Shown here piece after piece: positions 16,715 through 23,820 of a DNA stretch of 35,798 bases. Below the pieces are notes generated by a model. That model worked only from the letters and a program-made list of their open reading frames with translations. It searched no databases and was not told where the DNA came from. Numbering within the stretch: position 1 is the first letter of the stretch; every line of letters begins with the position of its first letter. Made by a program: the position numbers and the translations under genes. The stretch comes from Clostridia bacterium (GTDB taxonomy: Bacteria; Bacillota; Clostridia; Oscillospirales; CAG-272). The stretch lies in contig JAFQFS010000155.1 in assembly GCA_017398585.1 (NCBI GenBank), positions 1 to 35,798 on the forward strand, read 5' to 3'.

Positions 16715-17569
16715 ATGGAAAACAACGAATTTATGGAATCCCGCCGCGATCCGGCGATGAGTACGCAGAAAAAATTCCGCAAAGAGATCTGGACGCCGTT
16801 CGTTTCGGCGGTGAAGGAATACCAGCTCATCAAAGAAGGCGACCGAATTGCGGTATGTATGTCAGGTGGGAAGGACTCCGCCCTGCTCGGCGTCCTGATG
16901 AAGATGCTGCATCGATGGTCGGATTTCCCGTTTGAACTGGAATTCATTGCGATGGATCCTGGCTATACGTCGGAAAACCGTGCAAAGCTGATTGCGAACT
17001 GTGAAAAACTGGAACTTCCGATCCATCTGTTTGAAACGAATATTTTTTCTGTGACATCGAAAACGGAGAAGAATCCGTGTTACCTCTGTGCGCGGATGCG
17101 GCGCGGGCATCTGTATAGTTATGCAAAGTCGCTCGGCTGCAACAAGATTGCGCTCGGACATCATTTTTCGGATGTGATCGAAACGACGCTGATGGGGATG
17201 CTCTGGGGCGCACAGATCCAGGGGATGCTCCCGAAACTGCACAGCACCAATTACGACGGCATGGAACTGATCCGCCCGCTGTACAAAGTGCACGAGGACG
17301 CGATCGTCGCGTGGGCAAACTACAACGGTCTGTCGTTCCTTCAGTGTGCCTGCATCATGACGGAGCGTGCGCAGGTGGACGAGAACGCATCCAAGCGGCG
17401 CGAGACAAAATTCCTCATCCGCGAACTGAAAAAGACCAATCCCGACATTGAAAAAAACATTTTCAACAGCATCCATCGTGCCAACATCGACACGCTTGTG
17501 TCGTATAAACTGCACGACGAAATGCACAGTTTCCTCGACGGGTACGATAATGCTCTTGACAGCGAGTGA
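16715..17569 (+). CDS. ttcA: TtcA-family tRNA 2-thiolation protein
   Basis: PP-loop ATPase that thiolates tRNA (cytidine-32 in TtcA); 284 residues. The PP-loop SGGKDS is at 50-55. The Cys pair C-x2-C (Cys122, Cys125, in PCYLCARMRRG) and later Cys residues in LQCACIM (211, 213) match the Fe-S/thiolation Cys set of the family. LGHHFSDVIETTLM is the second nucleotide-binding element. Start ATG 16715 after AAAGGATAA. The promoter of the following ECF gene lies within its last codons. The exact tRNA target is inferred from the family. Confidence 0.88.
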   Translation: MENNEFMESRRDPAMSTQKKFRKEIWTPFVSAVKEYQLIKEGDRIAVCMSGGKDSALLGVLMKMLHRWSDFPFELEFIAMDPGYTSENRAKLIANCEKLELPIHLFETNIFSVTSKTEKNPCYLCARMRRGHLYSYAKSLGCNKIALGHHFSDVIETTLMGMLWGAQIQGMLPKLHSTNYDGMELIRPLYKVHEDAIVAWANYNGLSFLQCACIMTERAQVDENASKRRETKFLIRELKKTNPDIEKNIFNSIHRANIDTLVSYKLHDEMHSFLDGYDNALDSE

Positions 17570-17584
17570 TTTTTCTGGTACAAT
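17556..17584 (+). promoter_or_regulatory. SigA promoter for the ECF S-component leader
   Basis: TTGACA (17556-17561), exactly 17 bp, TACAAT (17579-17584). It begins inside the end of ttcA and gives a leader of about 137 nt before the ATG at 17728. Confidence 0.88.
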
Positions 17585-17589
17585 ATTCC

Positions 17590-17727
17590 TACGGCTGTAG
17601 CCGTATCTGAGACACTTGAAGGTGTCCGCAAAGCATGGGTGTACCCCATTTTTTCGCGGCGCCTTTTTGTTTTTCCGGCGTCCGCACGACAGCACGACAA
17701 AAATTCAGGTGTTCTGAGGTATTTACA
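17590..17727 (+). promoter_or_regulatory. Structured leader RNA of the ECF S-component gene (possible riboswitch/attenuator)
   Basis: The leader holds successive hairpins: TACGGC/GCCGTA (17590-17605), GACAC/GTGTC (17611-17626), and ATGGG/CCCAT (17635-17649) directly followed by T6 (17649-17654), which looks like an attenuator. CCGC (17626-17629) can alternatively pair with GCGG (17656-17659), giving two exclusive folds. A further CGCC/GGCG pair encloses a T-rich loop. ECF S-component genes for vitamins are often riboswitch-controlled; no known class could be matched here. Confidence 0.5.
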
Positions 17728-18282
17728 ATGAAAGACAAAACAAAAATCGGCTCTCCGCTCCGCAAACTTACCTTCTCCGCGATGTTTCTCGCGCTCGCAC
17801 TCGTCCTTCCCTTCCTGACGGGACAGATTCCGCAGGTCGGCGCACTCCTCTCGCCCATGCACATCCCCGCGTTCCTCTGCGGACTGGTGTGCGGACCGCT
17901 CTGGGGCGGTGTCGTCGGATTCGTGTCTCCTTTACTCCGGTTTGTCCTGTTCTCCATGCCGCCGATCATGGCGGCGATCCCGATGGCGTTCGAACTTGCC
18001 GCGTACGGCGCGGTTGCGGGAATTCTCTACCATGTCTTCGACAAGATCAGCGGGCATAAGGTCGGTTCGCTGTATGCGGCACTTATCGTTGCCATGCTCG
18101 GCGGACGTATCGTCAACGCACTGGTGAAATCCGCAGTGCTCGGAATGTCCGGAAGCGAATTTTCCCTCGTCGTGATTTTCATCGAACTGTTTACCGGAAC
18201 GTGGGCGGGAATTCTTGTGCAGCTGATCGTGATTCCGCCGCTCGTTGTCCTGCTCGAACGGTTTGTGAAGTCCGGAAAATGA
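17728..18282 (+). CDS. ECF transporter S component (vitamin-type uptake)
   Basis: Membrane protein of 184 residues with about five or six hydrophobic segments, typical of substrate-binding S components of energy-coupling factor transporters. KLTFSAMFLALALVLPFLTGQIPQ and the LSPMHIPAFLCGLVCGPLWGG block are family-like, as is the FVSPLLRFVLFSMPP segment. The energising EcfA/A'/T genes are not in the window, as is normal for group II ECF systems. The start MKDKTK at 17728 has a CTGAGG ribosome site 7 nt upstream; the upstream in-frame extension lies in the leader. The vitamin or cofactor is not assignable from sequence. Confidence 0.88.
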   Translation: MKDKTKIGSPLRKLTFSAMFLALALVLPFLTGQIPQVGALLSPMHIPAFLCGLVCGPLWGGVVGFVSPLLRFVLFSMPPIMAAIPMAFELAAYGAVAGILYHVFDKISGHKVGSLYAALIVAMLGGRIVNALVKSAVLGMSGSEFSLVVIFIELFTGTWAGILVQLIVIPPLVVLLERFVKSGK

Positions 18283-18346
18283 GGGAATCTGTGGGGAAAA
18301 AGTGAAGGAATTCTTCATTTTTAATAAAGAATTCATGATTTAGGTA

Positions 18347-18374
18347 TTGAATTTTGCCCGAAATGTGGTATACT
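18347..18374 (+). promoter_or_regulatory. SigA-type promoter for the small Cys-rich membrane protein
   Basis: TTGAAT (18347-18352), 16 bp, TATACT (18369-18374), about 47 nt upstream of the ATG at 18421. A weak hairpin with TTTTT (18303-18321) just before it may end the ECF transcript. Confidence 0.75.
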
Positions 18375-18420
18375 AAATGCGTATACCATACAAATTACCC
18401 ATATGAAAGGATATCCGGCT

Positions 18421-18687
18421 ATGAAAAATGAAAATTCCTCCATCTCTCTGAAGGGTATTTTCGTCGTTATCGGCGCGCTCGTCAGCATCGCTGCTCTTGT
18501 TGTTGTCGTATACACTGTATTCAAGAAGTATTTCAAGGTTACGTTCGAATGTGACGGCTGCTGCGACGCTTGCGAAGACGAATGCTTCGCTGACGAAGAC
18601 ACCTGCTACGAACCCATCTGCTGCTGCGAAGACGAAGAAGAAGTTATCGAAGAAGCAGTTGAAGAAGAAGTAGCTGACGCTGAATAA
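18421..18687 (+). CDS. Small membrane protein with Cys-rich acidic tail
   Basis: Not recognised. It has 88 residues: a short polar start, one membrane helix (about 13-35, IFVVIGALVSIAALVVVVYTVF), a KKYFK stop-transfer stretch, then a tail with nine Cys in about 30 residues (CDGCCDACEDEC..CYEPICCC) and a Glu-rich end. With the basic stretch after the helix, the tail is probably cytoplasmic, where free thiols could bind metal. The start at 18421 uses AAAGGA 8 nt upstream; an in-frame ATG at 18403 overlaps that site. It has its own promoter and a perfect terminator, and its tail codons (GAA/TGC-rich) look well expressed. Confidence 0.8.
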   Translation: MKNENSSISLKGIFVVIGALVSIAALVVVVYTVFKKYFKVTFECDGCCDACEDECFADEDTCYEPICCCEDEEEVIEEAVEEEVADAE

Positions 18688-18705
18688 TTCAGACTGAACA
18701 AACGG

Positions 18706-18736
18706 AAAAGGACATCGTACGATGTCCTTTTTGTTT
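18706..18736 (+). terminator. Intrinsic terminator after the Cys-rich membrane protein
   Basis: A long stem AAAAGGACATCG / CGATGTCCTTTT with almost no loop, followed by a T-rich run. Confidence 0.92.
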
Positions 18737-18793
18737 TGTTGGATTTTTCGCGGTGTCTCCACGGGTCGTTGTGTTATGCCAATAACGCCTCCG

Positions 18794-18822
18794 TTGCACT
18801 CAACTGCGGATTGTGGTACAAT
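18794..18822 (+). promoter_or_regulatory. SigA promoter of the XRE regulator gene
   Basis: TTGCAC (18794-18799), 17 bp, TACAAT (18817-18822). Downstream, TTACA-type sequences recur at 18827, 18849 and 18860 (the last two as TTACAACA), spaced 22 and 11 bp, i.e. whole helical turns. This suggests an autoregulatory operator. Confidence 0.8.
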
Positions 18823-18882
18823 ACAGTTACAGGAACAGCCGGCGTTCTTTACAACATTCTTACAACACGAAGGAGATACAAT

Positions 18883-19752
18883 ATGGATATCACAACGATG
18901 GGCGAACGGATCAAGGAACTGCGCAAGGGAGCGGGCATGACGCAGGAGGAACTTGGCGCAAAGATCGGCGTGACCGCGCAGGCGGTGTCGAAATGGGAGT
19001 GCGGCAGCGTGCCGGATACCGAGCTGATCCCGAAAATCGCGGACTGCTTCGGTATTGCGACCGACGCGCTGTTCGGACGGGAATATGAGAATTATGACGT
19101 GTACAACCTCATGTCGAAGCACATTATTGAGGGGTACGCGATGGAAAACGGGGAGGACGAAGTTCTCCGCCGCGCGATGGAAACCTGCTGGATCAGCTTT
19201 GCTTCTTCCTGCGGGATCGGCTGGCCGGAAAAAAAGGAACTGGAACAGACGGCGGCAAGCGTTGAAGAGTGCATGAACCACAAAAACAAGTGTTCCAAAA
19301 TTATTGCGGACAAGCTGTTTGCGTTTATGGACCGTTCCGAAGACACGCCGTTCTTTGTCTACATGCCCGAAGCGGACGGACGTGCGAAGAAGATGCTTGA
19401 GAATACGGACTACTGCTCGTTCTTCGCTGCGCTCGGCGATCCGGATTTCTTCCGTGCGGCGATTTACCTCTTCAGCCATAAGAACACCCGCTTCACGAAA
19501 GGAAGATTCATCGCAAAGCTCGGTCTTTCCGAGGAACGTGCCGATGAAGTTCTTGCGATGCTTCAGAAGCACAATTTTGTCGTCGTCCGCGAACTCGAAC
19601 TGGACGAATCCGTCATCGACACGTACGCAGGCAACTGGATCCCGTACTTTGTCCTGATGCTCCAGAGCGCATACTACTTTCAGAACCTGCCGAACTATTT
19701 TTTCTGGAGCACGACCAGCCGCTCCGAACCCCTGCTGAAGCTCGATGACTAA
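18883..19752 (+). CDS. XRE-family transcriptional regulator with C-terminal sensor-like domain
   Basis: DNA-binding regulator of 289 residues. The N-terminal helix-turn-helix (about 7-60; MGERIKELRKGAGMTQEELGAKIGVTAQAVSKWECG) is a classic Cro/CI type. The remaining ~225 residues are not a domain I can name: they carry several Cys and aromatic residues, and residues ~190-235 (FTKGRFIAKLGLSEERADEVLAMLQKHNFV) resemble a winged-helix. The start is ATG 18883 after GAAGGAGATA. It has its own promoter and terminator. It is probably autoregulated through the TTACAACA direct repeats; other targets are unknown. There is no adjacent toxin or phage gene. Confidence 0.87.
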   Translation: MDITTMGERIKELRKGAGMTQEELGAKIGVTAQAVSKWECGSVPDTELIPKIADCFGIATDALFGREYENYDVYNLMSKHIIEGYAMENGEDEVLRRAMETCWISFASSCGIGWPEKKELEQTAASVEECMNHKNKCSKIIADKLFAFMDRSEDTPFFVYMPEADGRAKKMLENTDYCSFFAALGDPDFFRAAIYLFSHKNTRFTKGRFIAKLGLSEERADEVLAMLQKHNFVVVRELELDESVIDTYAGNWIPYFVLMLQSAYYFQNLPNYFFWSTTSRSEPLLKLDD

Positions 19753-19762
19753 TGCCGCCAAA

Positions 19763-19797
19763 AAAGGGAGATACCCCAACGGTATCTCCCATCTTTT
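19763..19797. terminator. Intrinsic terminator after the XRE gene
   Basis: A 10-bp perfect stem GGGAGATACC / GGTATCTCCC (19766-19790) flanked by A6 upstream and a T-rich stretch downstream, so it may work in both directions. Confidence 0.88.
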
Positions 19798-19805
19798 ATA
19801 TAATT

Positions 19806-19861
19806 GAAAAGTTTTTGAGGTGGGGCCCGGGGAGGAACTTTTTTCAAAAAGTTCCTCCCCG
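19806..19861 (+). repeat. Solo end of the palindromic element, copy D
   Basis: AAAAGTTTTTGAGGTGGGGC is followed by a perfect hairpin GGGGAGGAACTTTTT / AAAAAGTTCCTCCCC. It matches the right end of copy B. It lies 34 nt after the stop of the acyl-CoA synthetase gene, again at the 3' end of a minus-strand gene. Confidence 0.75.
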
Positions 19862-19895
19862 TAAATTGTCCCAGATCCCAATTTACTTACTTTGC

Positions 19896-21623
19896 TTATT
19901 TAACGAGGTGTCTCTTGATCTTTCTGCTCGACGTCTTTTCGAATTCGGTCTTGCGGAACTCGAGCTTGTGGATCTGCTTGAAACTCGGCAGCTTCTTGTT
20001 CAGCGCCGCGATGGACTTCTGGATCTCGCCGCGGAGGTCGTTTTCGGACAGATCCGGATACTTTTCGTAGGCCGGGAAGATGACTGCGACCAGCTTGGTT
20101 TCGCCGGTGTCCTCTTCTGTACGGCCGACGATGACGGATTCCGCGATCGTGTCGATGTTTTCGAGGTATTCTTCGATTTCTTCCGGGAAGACGTTCTTGC
20201 CGTTGTCGAGGACGATGACGGACTTCATACGGCCGGTGATGGTGAGGTAGCCGTCCTTGTCGAGGAAGCCGACGTCGCCGGTGCGGAACCAGCCGTCGTC
20301 AGTGAACGCATCTTCGTTGGCTTCGTCGTTGTTCATGTAGCCGAGCATGACGTTGTCACCCTTGACCTGAACTTCGCCGGAGAGGAAGCCGAGATCGTTG
20401 GTTTCGGTGCCTTCGATGCGGATCTCACAGCAGGGGACAGCGGGACCGACGGTACCGGGCTTGCGCTTCCAGTAGGGAGTGACCGCAACGAGGGGAGAAC
20501 ATTCGGTGATGCCGTAGCCTTCGTAGATGGAGATGCCGAACGCTTCGAACGCTTCGATCAGGTCGGGGTTGAGCGCTGCACCGCCGCAGATGATCTTGTG
20601 GAGTCTGCCGCCGAACGCTTCTCGTACGTCCTTGAACAGCTTTTCGCTGAGGTCGATGCCCGCGAGGGAGAGCTTATGCGCGACCTTGGTACCGACGGCG
20701 AGGATCTTGCCCTTGCCGGAACGCTGTGCTTCGGACTGGATCTTCTTGTACATCGTGGTGACGAACAGGGGAACGAGGACAAGACCGGTGGGCTGATATT
20801 CTTTGAAGTTCTTCAGTGCGTGACGGATAGAGTCGTTGATGCAGATCTTCGCGCCGAAGTTGGTGGCAGCGAGGGTACATGCGAGTTCGTAGGTATGGTG
20901 CAGGGGAAGAACGGATACGAGGACGTCTTCCTTGCAGAAGTAAACCTGCGTGCAGGCGGAGGTAACAACGGAGAAAATGTTGCGCTGGCAGAGCATGACG
21001 CACTTCGAGGAGCCGGTGGTACCGGAGGTGAAGAGGATCTGAGCCATACGCTCGGTATCGGTGTCGGGGATGAATTCGCGGGTACTTTCCGCGCCGATGC
21101 GGAGCATGCGGTCGTAGGAAACGACAACGGCGTTGCCGACAGCAGCAGGGGTATCTTCGGCGGGATTCATCGGGAAGAGATTGGTGAGGGTCGGATGACC
21201 GTCGGCGATCTCCGTCATGACCTTATTGAACGTTGCGGAGTAAATGATGCCTGCCGCATCCGCAACGGTGAGGAATTTCGAGAGTTCTTCATGCGCAAGT
21301 TCCTTGTCGAGCGGAAGGGCAACGTTGCCGGAGGAGATGATCGCAAGGTAGGAGATGATCCAGCAGGCGGACGTTTCGCCGATGATGCCGATGACGCGGT
21401 GCGCGTTTTCACCGTAGGTGGCGGTCAGCGCGAGTGCGAGGCAGCGGACGTTTTCAAGAAGTTCGCCGTAAGTAAGTTCGTGGGCTTCGCCGTGATCCTT
21501 CCACGCGAATATGGTCCGGTCGGAATATTCCTGCAGTGCCTCCAGATACTCCGCGACGTTCGCCACGGCTTTGAACTCATGCACCTGCTTCTTCTTATTC
21601 TTAACTTTATACGTTTTTTTCAT
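19896..21623 (-). CDS. AMP-dependent acyl-CoA synthetase/ligase
   Basis: Activates a (fatty) acid with ATP to an acyl adenylate and then usually an acyl-CoA; 575 residues. The ANL-family motifs are all present: P-loop LFTSGTTGSSK (about 197-207), YGITEC (369-374), GWFRTGDVGFLDKDGYLTITGR and the late NVFPEEIEEYL with a C-terminal Lys region (SSRKIKRH). It begins with a Lys-rich stretch and a FKAV.NVAEYLE segment seen in long-chain acyl-CoA synthetases of Clostridia. The ATG at 21623 has CGGAGAT 5 nt upstream, and a promoter lies at 21700-21728. It is a single-gene unit; the acyl substrate is unknown. Confidence 0.93.
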   Translation of the reverse strand: MKKTYKVKNKKKQVHEFKAVANVAEYLEALQEYSDRTIFAWKDHGEAHELTYGELLENVRCLALALTATYGENAHRVIGIIGETSACWIISYLAIISSGNVALPLDKELAHEELSKFLTVADAAGIIYSATFNKVMTEIADGHPTLTNLFPMNPAEDTPAAVGNAVVVSYDRMLRIGAESTREFIPDTDTERMAQILFTSGTTGSSKCVMLCQRNIFSVVTSACTQVYFCKEDVLVSVLPLHHTYELACTLAATNFGAKICINDSIRHALKNFKEYQPTGLVLVPLFVTTMYKKIQSEAQRSGKGKILAVGTKVAHKLSLAGIDLSEKLFKDVREAFGGRLHKIICGGAALNPDLIEAFEAFGISIYEGYGITECSPLVAVTPYWKRKPGTVGPAVPCCEIRIEGTETNDLGFLSGEVQVKGDNVMLGYMNNDEANEDAFTDDGWFRTGDVGFLDKDGYLTITGRMKSVIVLDNGKNVFPEEIEEYLENIDTIAESVIVGRTEEDTGETKLVAVIFPAYEKYPDLSENDLRGEIQKSIAALNKKLPSFKQIHKLEFRKTEFEKTSSRKIKRHLVK

Positions 21624-21699
21624 GATATCTCCGATGTATTATGATAGAAAAATAATATGTTGGAACATGGATACTTCAATTTTATATACGCCACTCTTT

Positions 21700-21728
21700 A
21701 TTATACATGAAAAGAACCGCGATGGCAA
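21700..21728 (-). promoter_or_regulatory. SigA promoter of the acyl-CoA synthetase gene
   Basis: On the minus strand, TTGCCA (21723-21728), 17 bp, TATAAT (21700-21705), about 77 nt upstream of the ATG. Confidence 0.75.
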
Positions 21729-21749
21729 GCCTGTTGGGAATTTTTAAAT

Positions 21750-21935
21750 GTAAACAAATATTTACTGTTTGAAAAAAGAAGGGTTTGGGGGACAAAATGG
21801 AGTGAGTGCGGGGTGTTAGTTCAGGGGAGACGGTCGCTTTTTGAAAAAAGCACGAGACACTTCGTGTCTCCGCAAAAACTTTAATCGGAAGACACGAAGT
21901 GTCTTCAGTAGCCATTTGGTATGGCTGATATGATT
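21750..21935. repeat. Hairpin-rich segment with GNA-loop mini-hairpins
   Basis: No gene. It contains GCTTTTTGAAAAAAGC (about 21836-21851) and two opposed mini-hairpins, GAGACAC(TTC)GTGTCTC (21853-21869) and GAAGACAC(GAA)GTGTCTTC (21888-21906), plus GCCAT(TTGGT)ATGGC (21911-21925). The order hairpin, mini-hairpin, AAAACTTTAATC echoes the left end of copy B, so this may be a decayed relative. Read on the minus strand, GAGACAC..GTGTCTC followed by GTGC and T6 would terminate transcription coming from 22357. Confidence 0.55.
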
Positions 21936-21950
21936 TAGTGGGGGAAAAAG

Positions 21951-22357
21951 AAGGAATTTTCGGTGGAGTACGGCTGAAATTTGTTAGACCTGTAGCCGTG
22001 GAGTCATAAAGATCATGAGGAATAGTGGAGCGACTTCTCAAAACTCCGTTTTGTTCAGCGCTCGGCACTTCCGTAACCTCGATTTAGTGCGCCCTTTTAG
22101 AATTCAGCTACGGTAAGACTAACACCGCCCGAGTTGCGGAGCAACTCGTCTTGGCATGCCGCCGTTCGTGCTTTGCGTTAGTTGAAACTTAAAGTCAGCT
22201 GACAGAACTGACAGAAGCGAGGACGGCGGCAGCCAAGCCGAGCGGGCAGGTGCTCAACGTAGAGGGATTGCTCTCCTTTGCACGAAATCGAGGTTATCCT
22301 AACCGGCGTGGGAAGTCAGGGTCTCGGTGGTCCCTGACTTCCGTCTCCACCCTTCCT
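21951..22357. ncRNA. Candidate large structured non-coding RNA (novel or unassigned)
   Basis: About 407 bases with no credible ORF but nested long-range complementarity. Ends: AGGAA (21952-21956) and GGTGGAG (21962-21968) pair with TTCCT (22353-22357) and CTCCACC (22345-22351). Hairpins: ACGGCT/AGCCGT (21970-21999), CAAAAC/GTTTTG (22039-22053), CGAGTTGC/GCAACTCG (22130-22148), and the 11-bp stem 22311-22321 with 22332-22342. Long-range: 22074-22085 with 22285-22296 (12 bp, continued by GTGC/GCAC), and 22150-22165 with 22223-22237 (6+8 bp). CGCTCGGC (22059-22066) is complementary to GCCGAGCG (22237-22244) and crosses the 12-bp helix, a possible pseudoknot. Several helices extend with G-T wobbles in the plus sense, slightly favouring that strand, but a promoter-like site favours minus. 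It is not RNase P, tmRNA or SRP RNA by their conserved motifs. Confidence 0.6.
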
Positions 22358-22394
22358 CAGAAATTGGATCGCTATATTTTGTCAGCTGGGATCA

Positions 22395-22422
22395 ACTATA
22401 TGGCTACGCACAGACCCATCAA
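22395..22422 (-). promoter_or_regulatory. Possible promoter reading into the structured RNA from the right
   Basis: On the minus strand, TTGATG (22417-22422), 16 bp, TATAGT (22395-22400). Transcription would start near 22388, about 30 nt before the first helix strand at 22357. The rest of 22358-22552 holds only a plus-sense hairpin with a bulge (22487-22511, GCTTTCTT/AAGAAAGC) followed by a mild T-tract. Confidence 0.4.
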
Positions 22423-22552
22423 AAAATCCCCTAAAACTCCATCATATAAGTTTCAAAATCCGGCTACCACAGTATAAAGTTCTTTGCGCAGCTTTCTTTC
22501 AAGAAAGCGCGTTTCCCCTTTACGTAAAATCCGCACTCTCCACATTTTGTAA

Positions 22553-23797
22553 TCAGCCATCCTGATTCCGGCGGGCAGCGGAGAGCATGAGTTTGAGGCG
22601 GTTTTCCTGGTTGACAGCGGAGGCACCTGCGTCGTAGTCGATGGCCACGATGTTGGCGCCGGGGATTTTTTCTTTGATGGGTTTCATCATGCCCTTGCCG
22701 CAGATGTGGTTGGGGAGACAGCCGAAGGGCTGGGTGCAGACGATGTTCATGACGCCGGAGTCCGCGAGTTCGATCATTTCGGCGACGAGGAGCCATCCTT
22801 CGCCCATTTTGGTACCGTGACCCACGAAGTCCTTCGCGAGGTCAACGGTGTGCGTGAACGGCGTCATCGGGCGGAAGGTTCCTTCTTCCTTGATCGCGGC
22901 GATCATGTCCGCCTGCTTTGCGCAGAGGAATTTGTAGGCAATGCGGTTCATCAGGTGCTTCGCGCCGCCCAGATGGTACAGTTCGAAGTCCATGATGCCG
23001 TTGTAGACACAGTAGTTGAAGAAGTCGAGAAGTCCCGGCATCACCACTTCCGCCCCCTCGGATACGAGAAAGTCGTCCAGGTAGTTGTTGCCGAGCGGGG
23101 AGAATTTTACATAGATCTCGCCAACTACACCCACGCGGACCGGCTTACGGTCTTCCCGCGGGATCTTCGCGAAATCGCGGATGATAGCGCGGTAGTTCTT
23201 TCGCATTCGTCGGGCATTGATGCCGTGTTCGAGGTCTTTGACGAGAACGTCCGTCCATTTATTGCAGAGTGCCATTGCCTCGCCTTTGTTTTTTTCCACC
23301 GGACGTACCTGGTTTACAATTGCCATCAGCAGGTCGCCGTAGAGGACAGCGTGCGCCATGCGGTAAAACAGCGGAACGGAGTTTGGGAACCCCGGATGAG
23401 TCTCAATCCCGGAAAGTCCGAGTGGGATGACGGGAACGTCGTCCATGCCGGCGTTGATGAGTGCTTTCCGCAGCAGAGAGACGTAGTTCGATGCACGGCA
23501 GCCGCCGCCCGTCTGGAACTGCAGAAGCGCGCATTTGTGCGGGTCGTATTTGCCCGACTGGAGTGCGTCGATCAACTGTCCGATGACCAGAATGGCGGGA
23601 TAGCAGGTGTCGTTGTGGACGTATTTCAGCCCGGTCTCGGCGATGTGCGGCCCGTGAGTTTCGAGAAGCTCGGTCTTGTAACCGGCGTTCTCAAGCACGC
23701 GCTGTACCAGCCGGAAATGGATCGGAAGCATATTCGGAATCAGCAGCGTGTGCGTTGATTTCATCTCTTCCGTGAATTGTACGTAGTTTGTGTTCAT
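22553..23797 (-). CDS. 2-hydroxyacyl-CoA dehydratase-like (HgdB/CoA-activase C-terminal type) protein
   Basis: Protein of 414 residues corresponding to the C-terminal, HgdB-like part of the large activase/dehydratase proteins common in Clostridia. Landmarks are LLIPNMLPIHFRLVQRVLENAG, NDTCYPAILVIGQLIDAL (conserved Cys), FQTGGGCRASNYVSLLRKAL, GEIYVKFSPLGN and QPFGCLPNHICGKGMMK, the last with Cys residues able to bind an Fe-S cluster. The ATG at 23797 has AGAAGGATA upstream, and it begins 23 nt after the stop of the activase gene, so they form an operon and surely one functional unit. The substrate and true reaction of this clade are unknown. Confidence 0.87.
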   Translation of the reverse strand: MNTNYVQFTEEMKSTHTLLIPNMLPIHFRLVQRVLENAGYKTELLETHGPHIAETGLKYVHNDTCYPAILVIGQLIDALQSGKYDPHKCALLQFQTGGGCRASNYVSLLRKALINAGMDDVPVIPLGLSGIETHPGFPNSVPLFYRMAHAVLYGDLLMAIVNQVRPVEKNKGEAMALCNKWTDVLVKDLEHGINARRMRKNYRAIIRDFAKIPREDRKPVRVGVVGEIYVKFSPLGNNYLDDFLVSEGAEVVMPGLLDFFNYCVYNGIMDFELYHLGGAKHLMNRIAYKFLCAKQADMIAAIKEEGTFRPMTPFTHTVDLAKDFVGHGTKMGEGWLLVAEMIELADSGVMNIVCTQPFGCLPNHICGKGMMKPIKEKIPGANIVAIDYDAGASAVNQENRLKLMLSAARRNQDG

Positions 23798-23820
23798 TCT
23801 GTATCCTTCTTTGACGATTC

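Noticed and set aside
17590-17660. c-di-GMP-I or TPP riboswitch before the ECF gene
   Set aside because: Only fragments resemble them (CGCAAAGC, CTGAGA); the other invariant blocks are missing.
19896-21623. Plus-strand 630-codon ORF over the acyl-CoA synthetase
   Set aside because: No motifs or ribosome site; the minus strand encodes an intact ANL-family enzyme.
21951-22357. RNase P RNA, tmRNA or SRP RNA as identity of the structured RNA
   Set aside because: The diagnostic motifs (GAGGAAAGTCC and ACAGAACCCGGCTTA for RNase P, the tRNA-like ends and tag of tmRNA, and the GGAAGGAAGCAGC-type loop of SRP RNA) are not present on either strand.
21682-22477. Short ORFs in the 21.7-22.5 kb gap (128 codons minus, 75 codons plus)
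   Set aside because: They cross hairpins and helices of the candidate RNA, have no ribosome site and no recognisable protein features.
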